A stretch of DNA of 42,861 bases, taken from Thiomonas sp. Lineage in GTDB: Bacteria > Pseudomonadota > Gammaproteobacteria > Burkholderiales > Burkholderiaceae_C. The notes beneath the pieces were generated by a model. That model did not search any database. It was given only the letters and a program-made list of their open reading frames with translations, and was not told the origin of the DNA. The translations under genes and the position numbers were made by a program. The stretch is from contig JAGDVQ010000128.1 in the NCBI GenBank assembly GCA_023255715.1, positions 22,840 to 65,700 of the forward strand, in the 5' to 3' direction. Of this stretch, positions 25,209-34,122 are shown one piece after another (the first letter of the stretch is position 1; each line of letters begins with the position of its first letter).

Positions 25209-26375
25209 ATGAAAGTCCAACATCGGTGGGATCTGTTTTGCCACGTCGTCGACAACCTCGGCGACATTGGCGTGACCTGGCGGCTGGCGCGGCAGCTGGT
25301 GGCCGAACATCAGCAGCAGGTGCGATTATTTCTGGACGACTTCAAGGCGTTCTCGCACATCTGCCCCCAGGTGCAGTTGCGCGCCGCGGAACAGACCATC
25401 GCCGGAGTGCAGATTGTGCCTTGGGCACGGCAACTGCAGTCCACGCCGGGCGATGTGGTGATCGAGATGTTCGGCTGCCGCCTGTCCGACGCGTTCATCG
25501 CCCAGATCGGCAAGGCGCAGCCGCGCCCGGTCTGGCTCAACCTCGAGCACCTCAGCGCCGAGGCCCTGGTCGACCTGCATCACCTCAAACCCTCGCCGCA
25601 AAGCGGTGGCGTGCAGAAGTTCTTCTACTACCCCGGCTTCACCGCAAAAACCGGCGGTCTGCTGCGAGAAGCCGACCTGATTGCGCATCGGGACAACTGG
25701 CAGATGCAGCCTTCGGCCAAGCGCATCGCCATGCGCACCCTGGGCCTGCCACCGCCGCCCGACCATGCACTCACCGTGCTGCTGTTCAGCTACGCCCGCC
25801 AGCGCCTCGAAGGCTGGCTGCACACCATGGCCTCCTCGGAGCGCCCGGTCGCGCTGTGGGTCTGCCCCGGCCCGGTGATGACGGCCATCCATGCGTGGCT
25901 CGACATGGAGTTGCAGACCGGCCAGGTCACCAGCCGCGGCAGCCTGAGCATCTACGCCCTGCCCTATGTGCCGCAGGAGCGCTTCGACGAGCTGCTCTGG
26001 GCGGCGGACATCTGCATCGTGCGCGGAGAAGACTCTTTCGTGCGCGCGCAATGGGCGGCGAAGCCTTTCATCTGGCACATCTACCCGCAGGAGGACAGCG
26101 CGCACGACCGCAAGCTCGACGCCTTTCTCGACCGCTATCTTGCAGACGCCGACACCGATCTGCGCGACACCGTGATCCACTTCTGGACCGCATGGAACCG
26201 TGGGCTCGATCTGGCTCCGGCTTGGCTCGAATATATGAACAGCCTGCCCGCGCTGCAGCGCCACGCACTCCGATGGTCCCGTGCGCTGCAGGCACAGACC
26301 GATCTGGCCAGCCAGCTCGTCCATGACGTGTCGCGTCTGCAGGACATCAGGCCCAAGGTGGCAGCAGCCCGGTAG
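25209..26375 (+). CDS. earP: EF-P arginine rhamnosyltransferase EarP
   Basis: This 388-residue cytoplasmic GT-B glycosyltransferase belongs to the EarP family (formerly DUF2331). It transfers rhamnose from TDP-rhamnose to Arg32 of elongation factor P. The N-terminus shows the family signature WDLFCHVVDNLGDIGVTWRL, with aspartates matching the catalytic pair known from Pseudomonas. The C-terminal nucleotide-sugar region has CIVRGEDSFVRAQWAAKPF and WHIYPQEDSAHDRKLDAF. The target gene efp follows 35 bases downstream on the same strand, which confirms the assignment. The start at 25209 nearly touches the divergent glycosylase start. The overlapping track ORF 25157-26326 is a frame shadow. Confidence 0.96.
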   Translation: MKVQHRWDLFCHVVDNLGDIGVTWRLARQLVAEHQQQVRLFLDDFKAFSHICPQVQLRAAEQTIAGVQIVPWARQLQSTPGDVVIEMFGCRLSDAFIAQIGKAQPRPVWLNLEHLSAEALVDLHHLKPSPQSGGVQKFFYYPGFTAKTGGLLREADLIAHRDNWQMQPSAKRIAMRTLGLPPPPDHALTVLLFSYARQRLEGWLHTMASSERPVALWVCPGPVMTAIHAWLDMELQTGQVTSRGSLSIYALPYVPQERFDELLWAADICIVRGEDSFVRAQWAAKPFIWHIYPQEDSAHDRKLDAFLDRYLADADTDLRDTVIHFWTAWNRGLDLAPAWLEYMNSLPALQRHALRWSRALQAQTDLASQLVHDVSRLQDIRPKVAAAR

Positions 26376-26410
26376 AATAGGCATTTATCCTGAATTCCCC
26401 GAACTGTTCA

Positions 26411-26965
26411 ATGAAGATCGCCCAAGAAATTCGCGCCGGTAATGTCATCATGGTTGGCGACAACCCGATGGTGGTGCAAAAGACCGAATACAGCCGCGGT
26501 GGCCGCAATGCCGCCACGGTGAAAATGAAACTGAAGAACCTGCTCACCAGCGGCGGCACCGAAGCCGTGTACAAGGCCGATGACAAGATCGACTTCGTGA
26601 CGCTGGAGCGCAAGGAGTGCACCTACTCCTATTTCGCCGATCCCATGTATGTGTTCATGGACTCGGACTACAACCAGTACGAGGTGGAAAAAGACAATAT
26701 GGGCGACAGCCTGAACTACCTCGAAGACGGCATGGCCGTCGAAGTGGTGTTCTATGACGGCAAGGCCATCTCGGTGGAAATGCCCACCACCGTGGTGCGC
26801 GAAATCATCTACACCGAACCCGCCATCAAGGGCGACACCTCCGGCAAGGTGCTCAAGCCCGCGAGGCTGGCCACCGGCTATGAAGTGCCCGTGCCCATTT
26901 TCGTCGCGACGGGTGACAAGATCGAGATCGATACCCGCACCGGCGAGTACCGCAGCCGCGTCTGA
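26411..26965 (+). CDS. efp: elongation factor P
   Basis: This 184-residue factor binds ribosomes stalled on polyproline and speeds peptide-bond formation. It has the three-domain EF-P layout: KOW-like N-terminus ([20 protein letters not shown]), OB domain II ([20 protein letters not shown]) and OB domain III ([20 protein letters not shown]). The residue at the tip of domain I is Arg32 in YSRGGRNAA. This is the form modified by EarP rather than the lysine modified by EpmA/B, matching the upstream gene. A TAGAAT -10-like sequence occurs at the end of earP, so efp may also have its own promoter. A bidirectional terminator follows. Confidence 0.98.
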   Translation: MKIAQEIRAGNVIMVGDNPMVVQKTEYSRGGRNAATVKMKLKNLLTSGGTEAVYKADDKIDFVTLERKECTYSYFADPMYVFMDSDYNQYEVEKDNMGDSLNYLEDGMAVEVVFYDGKAISVEMPTTVVREIIYTEPAIKGDTSGKVLKPARLATGYEVPVPIFVATGDKIEIDTRTGEYRSRV

Positions 26966-26987
26966 CCGGAAGACCACGCTGCATCCC

Positions 26988-27017
26988 AAAAAAACCGCCT
27001 TGCAGGCGGTTTTTTTC
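26988..27017. terminator. bidirectional rho-independent terminator after efp
   Basis: A perfect ACCGCCT-TGC-AGGCGGT hairpin is flanked by seven A on the left and a run of T on the right. It can therefore end transcription of efp (plus strand) and of the HiPIP operon (minus strand). Confidence 0.9.
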
Positions 27018-27019
27018 AT

Positions 27020-27047
27020 AAAAAAGGGCCCGCGCTCGGCAGGCCCT
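27020..27047 (-). terminator. second minus-strand terminator for the HiPIP operon
   Basis: AGGGCC pairs with GGCCCT across an 11-base loop. On the minus strand it is followed by six T (AAAAAA at 27020-27025 on the plus strand). It lies 63 bases beyond the HiPIP stop. Confidence 0.65.
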
Positions 27048-27109
27048 GTCAACCTCGCAATGCCATCCCATTGCAAGGACTGGAGGATGGGTGATGCGTG
27101 GCGCGGGCG

Positions 27110-27391
27110 TCAGGACGAGAAACGCTCGCACCATCCGTTGGGGTCGATCGCCCCGGCAACCAGACGGCAGTTCCCCTTCGCTGTCGCGTCATTGCCGGGG
27201 ATGAAATACGCGCAATCACTGCAATGCTGCCCGCCGTGCGGCATGGGCTGATAGTGCACGGCCGCCTTGCTGAGCATGTCGTCTTCCGCCTGCGCGGGAA
27301 TCACTGCGGCAGCGCCAACAACGGCGAGCAGCAGCCCCCCGTTGCGCAACAGGGCACGGCGTTTCAGGTCAGTCTGTTTTGCTTGAGGCAT
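27110..27391 (-). CDS. high-potential iron-sulfur protein (HiPIP)
   Basis: This 93-residue precursor has a twin-arginine-like leader (LKRRALLRNGGLLLAVVGAA) with cleavage near AQA, residue 35. That fits export of a folded Fe-S protein by Tat. Four cysteines (57, 60, 75, 88; C-x2-C-x14-C-x12-C) match the compact HiPIP [4Fe-4S] site. HiPIPs carry single electrons at high potential in the periplasm between the bc1 complex or sulfur/iron oxidation and terminal oxidases. The start at 27391 is chosen because GGAG lies nine bases before it; the track begins four codons upstream at a TTG. It is the third gene after DUF3034 and a truncated hemoglobin. Confidence 0.9.
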   Translation of the reverse strand: MPQAKQTDLKRRALLRNGGLLLAVVGAAAVIPAQAEDDMLSKAAVHYQPMPHGGQHCSDCAYFIPGNDATAKGNCRLVAGAIDPNGWCERFSS

Positions 27392-27446
27392 CTTGATCTC
27401 CAAGGGTTGGCACGCGGCGGACGCACCGGGCGTCCACCGCTCTGAC

Positions 27447-27905
27447 TCACTGATGCACCACGTCGGGCTGCATCGGCGCGAGGATGGCCAGCAACTGGTT
27501 CTGCAGACCCAGCGGCACGTTGTTGGAGTCCATGGATTTCTGCAGATCCTCCACCAGGGCGTTGAAATCCGCAGTGTTCAGGTGCATGCCCTTGTGCGCC
27601 TGTTTCATGCTCAGCCCGGTGTACTTGCACGGCCCGCCCGTGCCTTCACACACCTGGTTGACCAACTCCTTCTCCAGATGCGGAATATTGGTCTTGGCGA
27701 AGAAGTGATTGATCCGGTTGTCCGCCGCGACATTGACAACCATGTCGTGCACCACTTTGGTGATGGCTGGCTTGCCGCCGAGCTGCTCATAGAGCGTCGG
27801 GCTGGTGGATTGCGCCTGCGCGTTGAACAGGCCAGCAACCGACAGGGCGGCGACGAAGGCAGTGACTGCAAGCGGCTTGGTCAGGGATGAAATTGGGTGT
27901 CGCAT
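27447..27905 (-). CDS. exported group I truncated hemoglobin
   Basis: This 152-residue protein has a signal peptide (about residues 1-32, ending NAQAQ), so it is predicted to be periplasmic, unlike typical cytoplasmic truncated hemoglobins. The globin part follows the TrHbN pattern: LYEQLGGKPAI, HFFAKTNIPHLEK, GGPCKYTG and proximal His104 in MKQAHKGMHL. The position aligning with Tyr B10 of mycobacterial TrHbN is Val56, so the usual ligand-stabilising tyrosine is absent. Cys86 and Cys93 could form a disulfide in the periplasm. Heme binding looks intact; its ligand and role are unknown. A strong AAGGAG precedes the ATG. It lies between the DUF3034 and HiPIP genes. Confidence 0.88.
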   Translation of the reverse strand: MRHPISSLTKPLAVTAFVAALSVAGLFNAQAQSTSPTLYEQLGGKPAITKVVHDMVVNVAADNRINHFFAKTNIPHLEKELVNQVCEGTGGPCKYTGLSMKQAHKGMHLNTADFNALVEDLQKSMDSNNVPLGLQNQLLAILAPMQPDVVHQ

Positions 27906-27935
27906 GATTGACTCCTTGAAAAATGGGAACTGCGC

Positions 27936-28973
27936 TCAGAACGTGCCGTTGAGCGAGAGATAAATGCCCTTGTTGCTGGCCTGGAACGGCAGCGGGCCGA
28001 GATCGGCATAGGCCGCGGTGAGCGACAGGCTCTTGTTCGGGAAATAGGCGATGAAGACGTCCTTCATCGTCCCGGGCGAGCCGATCGCCGTGGCCGCTGC
28101 ATTGACCGGGTACTTCATGTTGTCGGGCTGCTGGCGGAACTCGCCGCCCACCGCCACGTCCGGCCGCAGAAACACCGCAGCAGAGCCCTCGAGCTCGGCG
28201 TGATAGCTGTTGTCGCTCTTGGTGCCCAGTGCCCCGGCAATGCCGTTGGCGCTGTTGGTGCCAAAACCCAGCAGACCCATGGCGTTGGCCTTGGTGCCGC
28301 GCAGGGTCAGGTTGACCAGGGTGACGCGATGAAAGATGCCATTGAGGAACACCTTGGTGGCAGCAACGTAGAAATCGGTGCCGGAGTCCTTGGCCGCGCC
28401 GAAGAACTTGGGAATGCCGATCGGGCCCAAGCCTGAGAAGTTGCTGTTGAAGTCGTTGTTCTTCTTGTACTTGATGCCCACGGACACCTGCGGATACGGG
28501 GTATAGAGCATGTCGCCGAACAGGCGGGCCTTCAAACCCAGCACATCCATGCTGATGGTCTGGTTGCCGAGGTTGATGTTGGGGTTGGGGCTGGAGATGA
28601 GGCCCAGACCACCCGCTTGATTGCCCAGCACGCCCAGGCTGGAGAGCGCGCCCACATTGACATTGAGGTTCTCGTGCGCCACCGAGATCTCGAAACGGTT
28701 GTGGATGCCCACAGCCGCGCCCAGCGTGGTCAGGCCGTAGTTCGGCACGCTGACATAGGTGCCGGTGACCGAGCCACCCACCTCGTCGCCGGTGTCATAG
28801 CCGGCGATCACCGCCCAGGGTGAGATGCCGCCCCCGGTCGAGCCGCCCACCTCGGTGACGCCGCTGGTCGCCAGCAGGCGGCTGCCCTGCGCCTGCGCGG
28901 TGCCGACTCCCCAGATGCCCAGCCCTGCGATGGCAGTGGCTGCAATCGTTTTTTTCCAGTGATGAACTTGCAT
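27936..28973 (-). CDS. DUF3034-family outer-membrane-type protein
   Basis: This 345-residue protein has a signal peptide (about residues 1-28, ending AQAQG). The mature chain is rich in Gly, Asn and aromatic residues and has alternating beta-strand character. It ends in the outer-membrane-like signature GIYLSLNGTF with a terminal Phe. It matches my recollection of DUF3034, a family of predicted beta-barrel proteins without established function. The ATG at 28973 follows a strong AAGAGGAG; the track start is ten codons upstream. It opens the operon with an exported truncated hemoglobin and a HiPIP, suggesting a periplasmic redox or small-ligand role. A perfect palindrome lies in its leader. Confidence 0.78.
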   Translation of the reverse strand: MQVHHWKKTIAATAIAGLGIWGVGTAQAQGSRLLATSGVTEVGGSTGGGISPWAVIAGYDTGDEVGGSVTGTYVSVPNYGLTTLGAAVGIHNRFEISVAHENLNVNVGALSSLGVLGNQAGGLGLISSPNPNINLGNQTISMDVLGLKARLFGDMLYTPYPQVSVGIKYKKNNDFNSNFSGLGPIGIPKFFGAAKDSGTDFYVAATKVFLNGIFHRVTLVNLTLRGTKANAMGLLGFGTNSANGIAGALGTKSDNSYHAELEGSAAVFLRPDVAVGGEFRQQPDNMKYPVNAAATAIGSPGTMKDVFIAYFPNKSLSLTAAYADLGPLPFQASNKGIYLSLNGTF

Positions 28974-29000
28974 ACTGTCGCTCCTCTTGATTGGTCGTGG

Positions 29001-29018
29001 CACTCCAGAACTGGAGTG
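29001..29018. promoter_or_regulatory. 18-base perfect palindrome upstream of the DUF3034 operon
   Basis: CACTCCAG-AA-CTGGAGTG has fully complementary eight-base arms. It lies 28 bases before the DUF3034 start codon and just upstream of its ribosome-binding sequence. It could be a repressor operator or a leader hairpin. No T-run follows, so it is not a terminator. Confidence 0.5.
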
Positions 29019-29214
29019 ATCGCAACCGAGCCGTCCAGGCCAGCACCAGTTGCGACAAGAGGAACTACGCGGCAGAGAACAAACCGGATTCGGAAAATCG
29101 TCCGGCAGCGCCGATGAAGATGTAAAAATTTCCTACACGACCCAGCACGGCGTTAGATTGCCCCGGGAGGGGTCAGCCGCCACCCCGATGAAAACAGATC
29201 GGGCGTTTGGAAGC

Positions 29215-29871
29215 TCAGGCGGCAGCACGCAGGGCAGACGCCTCGCGCGCCAGGGTGGTGATCGCGCTCCAGTCGCGCGCCGCCAGTGCCGGCTCGGGCA
29301 CCAGCCAGGAGCCACCCACACAGGCCACGTTGGGCAATGCCAGATAGCTGGCGGCGTTGCCTGGGTTGATGCCGCCGGTGGGGCAGAACAGCAGTTGCGG
29401 CAGCGGGCCATGCAACGACTTGAGCAGCGTTCGCCCGCCCACGGCCTCGGCCGGGAACAGCTTGAGCGCGGTGAACCCGGCGTCCAGTGCGGCCATCGCC
29501 TCACTGGCGGTGGCCACGCCGGGCACGAAAGGCAGCGGGCTCTTTTGAGCGGCAGCCAGCAGCGCCGGAGTGAGGCCAGGGCTGATGCCGAACAGTGCGC
29601 CCGCGTCCTGCGCGCGGCGCCAGTCGTCCGGTGTGAGCACGGTGCCCGCGCCCACCAGCGCACCGGGCACGCGGTCGCGGATCTGGCGGATCGCGTCCAG
29701 CGCAGCGGGGGTGCGCAGCGTGACCTCCAGGGCACGAATCCCCCCGGCCAAGAGGGCGGCAGCCAGATCGACCGCCAGGGCCGCGTCGTGGATCACGATG
29801 ACGGGCAGCACCGGCCCGGTGCGCAGCAGGTCGGTGGCGCTGAGCATGTCTTGAGGGGTCATGGTGTGCAT
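29215..29871 (-). CDS. eda: 2-dehydro-3-deoxy-phosphogluconate (KDPG) aldolase
   Basis: This 218-residue class I aldolase cleaves KDPG to pyruvate and glyceraldehyde-3-phosphate, the last Entner-Doudoroff step. Visible family elements are VLPVIVIHDAALAVDLAAAL, the active-site Glu in ALEVTLRTPAALDAI, VGAGTVLTPDDWRRA, the Schiff-base Lys in FTALKLFPAEAVGG, and CPTGGINPGNAASYL. The ATG at 29871 begins two bases after the edd stop, with GGAG inside the edd end, so the pair is translationally linked. The track ORF from 30021 runs back into edd and is not real. Confidence 0.96.
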   Translation of the reverse strand: MHTMTPQDMLSATDLLRTGPVLPVIVIHDAALAVDLAAALLAGGIRALEVTLRTPAALDAIRQIRDRVPGALVGAGTVLTPDDWRRAQDAGALFGISPGLTPALLAAAQKSPLPFVPGVATASEAMAALDAGFTALKLFPAEAVGGRTLLKSLHGPLPQLLFCPTGGINPGNAASYLALPNVACVGGSWLVPEPALAARDWSAITTLAREASALRAAA

Positions 29872-29873
29872 GC

Positions 29874-31730
<1,857 letters not shown>

Positions 31731-31938
31731 GGCGGGCGGACATTTAGGACAGGTGGCAAGGATATTGCAGCTTACTCAGGCATCATGCAGTCGAAATGAC
31801 ACGCAAATTTCATACCGTTCATCGTGTGCCGATCACACTGGGGACATGTTTCATGATTCCAATCAATTTCCTGAAAACAATGCAGATCTCGACGAACAGC
31901 CGCAGCCGCCCCTGCCTACACTGAACCAGGATCATCTC
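31731..31938. promoter_or_regulatory. divergent edd / zwf control region with dyads
   Basis: This 208-base gap holds promoters for edd-eda and for the zwf-to-glgC series. Two dyads stand out: GAAAT-N9-ATTTC at 31793-31811 and GTGTG-CCGAT-CACAC at 31824-31838. Neither matches the HexR consensus I know (TGTAAT-N3-ATTACA) or a symmetric CRP site. No convincing -35/-10 pair was fixed. Confidence 0.4.
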
Positions 31939-33429
31939 ATGGCAACAACAACGCGAACAAAACCCGACATGACCGCCACTCCCGCTTTCGACATGGTGCT
32001 GTTCGGCGGCACGGGCGATCTGGCCATGCGCAAGCTGCTGCCTGCGCTGTTTCAGGCGCACCAGTCCGGCACGCTGCATCCCGCTGGGCGCATTGTGGCG
32101 CTGGGGCGCGGGGCGCTGACCCTGGACGATTATCTGGCGCAGGTACAAAGCCAGTCCGGCCCTCACCTCAAGGCCGACTTCGCCAGCGCGGCGTGGGCCA
32201 GTTTCGCTGCGCGGCTGACCTATCTCAAGCTCGATGCCAGTGTACCGGCCGACTTCGACGCGCTGGCCGCGCTGCTCGGCACGGACGATGCGCATGTCAC
32301 CGTGTGCTACCTGGCCACGGCGCCGTCGCTGTTCGAGCGCATCTGCACCCAGCTCGCCCGCGTAGGCCTGAACCACCCCGGTGTGCGCGTGGTGCTGGAA
32401 AAGCCTCTGGGCCACGATCTGGCGTCGAGCGAGGCGATCAACGCCGCGGTGGCGCAGTCGTTTACCGAGAGTCAGCTCTACCGCATCGACCACTATCTGG
32501 GCAAGGAGTCGGTGCAGAACCTCATGGCCATGCGTTTCGGCAACGTGCTGTTCGAGCCACTGTGGCGGCGGGAATGGGTGGACAACGTGCAGATCACCAT
32601 TGCCGAGGACCTGGGCGTGGAAGGGCGCGGCGAGTTCTACGACAAGACCGGCGCACTGCGCGACATGGTGCAGAACCACCTGCTGCAACTGCTGTGCATG
32701 GTGGCCATGGAACCCCCGGCCAGCCTGGAGGCCGACGCCATCCGCGACGAAAAGCTCAAGGTGCTCAAGGCGCTCAAGCCCTTTGCCGAGCCCGACGTGG
32801 CCAGCAAGAGCGTACGCGGGCAATACCGTGCCGGGGCCATCGACGGCAAGCCGGTGGTGGGCTATCTGCAGGAAGCCGACATCGCCCCGGACAGCCGCAC
32901 CGAGACCTTCGTGGCAATCAAGGCGGAAATCGCCAACTGGCGCTGGGCCGGGGTGCCGTTCTTCCTGCGCACCGGCAAGCGCATGCAGGAGCGGCTGGCG
33001 GAAATCGTCATCAGCTTCCGCGCGGTGCCGCTGAGCCTGTTCGGCGGTCCGGTCGCGCTGCAGGGCGCCAACCGCCTGGTGATCCGGCTGCAGCCCGAAG
33101 AGAGCATCAGCCTGCACTTTCTCGCCAAGGAGCCGGGCGACGGCATGCGTCTGCATCCCACCAAGCTCGATCTGGACTTCGAGTCCACTGCGCAGAAGCG
33201 CCGCGCCGATGCCTATGAGCGACTGCTGCTCGACGTGATCCGCGGCCAGCTCGGGCTGTTCATGCGCCGCGACGAACTCACCGCAGCCTGGCGCTGGGTC
33301 GAGCCCATCCTGGAATGCTGGGAGCGCAACGGCGAGGCGCCCAAGTCCTACACCGCAGGCACCTGGGGACCGGCGGCGTCCAGCGCCCTGCTGTCGCGCG
33401 ACGGTGCGTCGTGGCACGAGGAGCTGTGA
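31939..33429 (+). CDS. zwf: glucose-6-phosphate 1-dehydrogenase
   Basis: This 496-residue enzyme oxidises glucose-6-phosphate to 6-phosphogluconolactone with NAD(P). It shows the Rossmann motif FGGTGDLAMRKLLPALF, the conserved VVLEKPLGHDL, the active-site signature RIDHYLGKESVQNLM, and GEFYDKTGALRDMVQNHLLQ. The ATG at 31939 (MATTTRTKPD) has CAGGA about eight bases upstream and gives a normal length. The track ORF from 31495 runs into the divergent edd region. A later in-frame ATG (MTATPAFDMV) is an alternative. pgl follows after three bases. Confidence 0.95.
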   Translation: MATTTRTKPDMTATPAFDMVLFGGTGDLAMRKLLPALFQAHQSGTLHPAGRIVALGRGALTLDDYLAQVQSQSGPHLKADFASAAWASFAARLTYLKLDASVPADFDALAALLGTDDAHVTVCYLATAPSLFERICTQLARVGLNHPGVRVVLEKPLGHDLASSEAINAAVAQSFTESQLYRIDHYLGKESVQNLMAMRFGNVLFEPLWRREWVDNVQITIAEDLGVEGRGEFYDKTGALRDMVQNHLLQLLCMVAMEPPASLEADAIRDEKLKVLKALKPFAEPDVASKSVRGQYRAGAIDGKPVVGYLQEADIAPDSRTETFVAIKAEIANWRWAGVPFFLRTGKRMQERLAEIVISFRAVPLSLFGGPVALQGANRLVIRLQPEESISLHFLAKEPGDGMRLHPTKLDLDFESTAQKRRADAYERLLLDVIRGQLGLFMRRDELTAAWRWVEPILECWERNGEAPKSYTAGTWGPAASSALLSRDGASWHEEL

Positions 33430-33432
33430 GAC

Positions 33433-34122
33433 ATGCTGCATGTTTGCGCCAATCCGCAGGATCAGGTCGCTCAACTGGTGTGCGCCATCCAGACCGCGCT
33501 GGCGCAGGACATTGCGCAACGGGGCCGGGCGTTGCTGGCCGTCTCCGGCGGGCGTTCACCCATCCCGCTGTTTCACGCGCTGGCGCAGGCGCCGATCGAC
33601 TGGCCACGCGTGGCCGTCACGCTGGTCGATGAGCGCGTCGTCCCTCCAGACCATGCCGACAGCAACGCCGCACTGGTGCGCGCCCATCTGCTGACCGGCG
33701 CTGCGGCGCAGGCGCGCTTTCTGCCGCTGGTCGATGATCCGCAAGATCTTGCAGGCTGCGTCGCTCGGGCCAATGCGCACTTCCGCGAACTGGCACAGCC
33801 CATCAGCGTCGCCCTGCTGGGCATGGGAGAGGACGGGCACACGGCGTCGCTGTTTCCCGGCGCCGCCGAGCTGGCCGCGGGACTCGACCCCGCCTACCCC
33901 GAGCCCTATCTGTCCATCAGACCAACGCATGCACCGCACGCCCGCATCAGCCTGAGCCTGGCCGCACTGCTGCAATCGCGCCGCCTGCTGCTGTCGATTG
34001 CGGGACAGGCCAAGCATGCGGTCTATGCGCAGGCCGCCACGCCGCCGCCGTGCGTTGCACTGCCGATCAGTTTCCTCGTCCAGCAAACCCGCACCCCGTT
34101 CGATGCCTACTGGACACCTTGA
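33433..34122 (+). CDS. pgl: 6-phosphogluconolactonase
   Basis: This 229-residue protein hydrolyses the lactone made by Zwf to 6-phosphogluconate. It is of the DevB/NagB-like type, shown by LLAVSGGRSPIPLFHALA, VTLVDERVVPPDHADSNAAL and ALLGMGEDGHTASLFPGA. It starts three bases after the zwf stop and ends 20 bases inside the beginning of glk, consistent with tight coupling. Confidence 0.95.
   Translation: MLHVCANPQDQVAQLVCAIQTALAQDIAQRGRALLAVSGGRSPIPLFHALAQAPIDWPRVAVTLVDERVVPPDHADSNAALVRAHLLTGAAAQARFLPLVDDPQDLAGCVARANAHFRELAQPISVALLGMGEDGHTASLFPGAAELAAGLDPAYPEPYLSIRPTHAPHARISLSLAALLQSRRLLLSIAGQAKHAVYAQAATPPPCVALPISFLVQQTRTPFDAYWTP

Noticed and set aside
29020-29060. Possible sigma-54 promoter (TGGAC...GGTTGCG) before the DUF3034 operon
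   Set aside because: The GG to GC spacing is 11 rather than the required 10 bases, and the -24 element is poor.
29155-29190. GC-rich hairpin-like sequence (CCCCGGGAGGGG) after eda as a terminator
   Set aside because: No T-run follows on the minus strand, so a rho-independent terminator is not supported.
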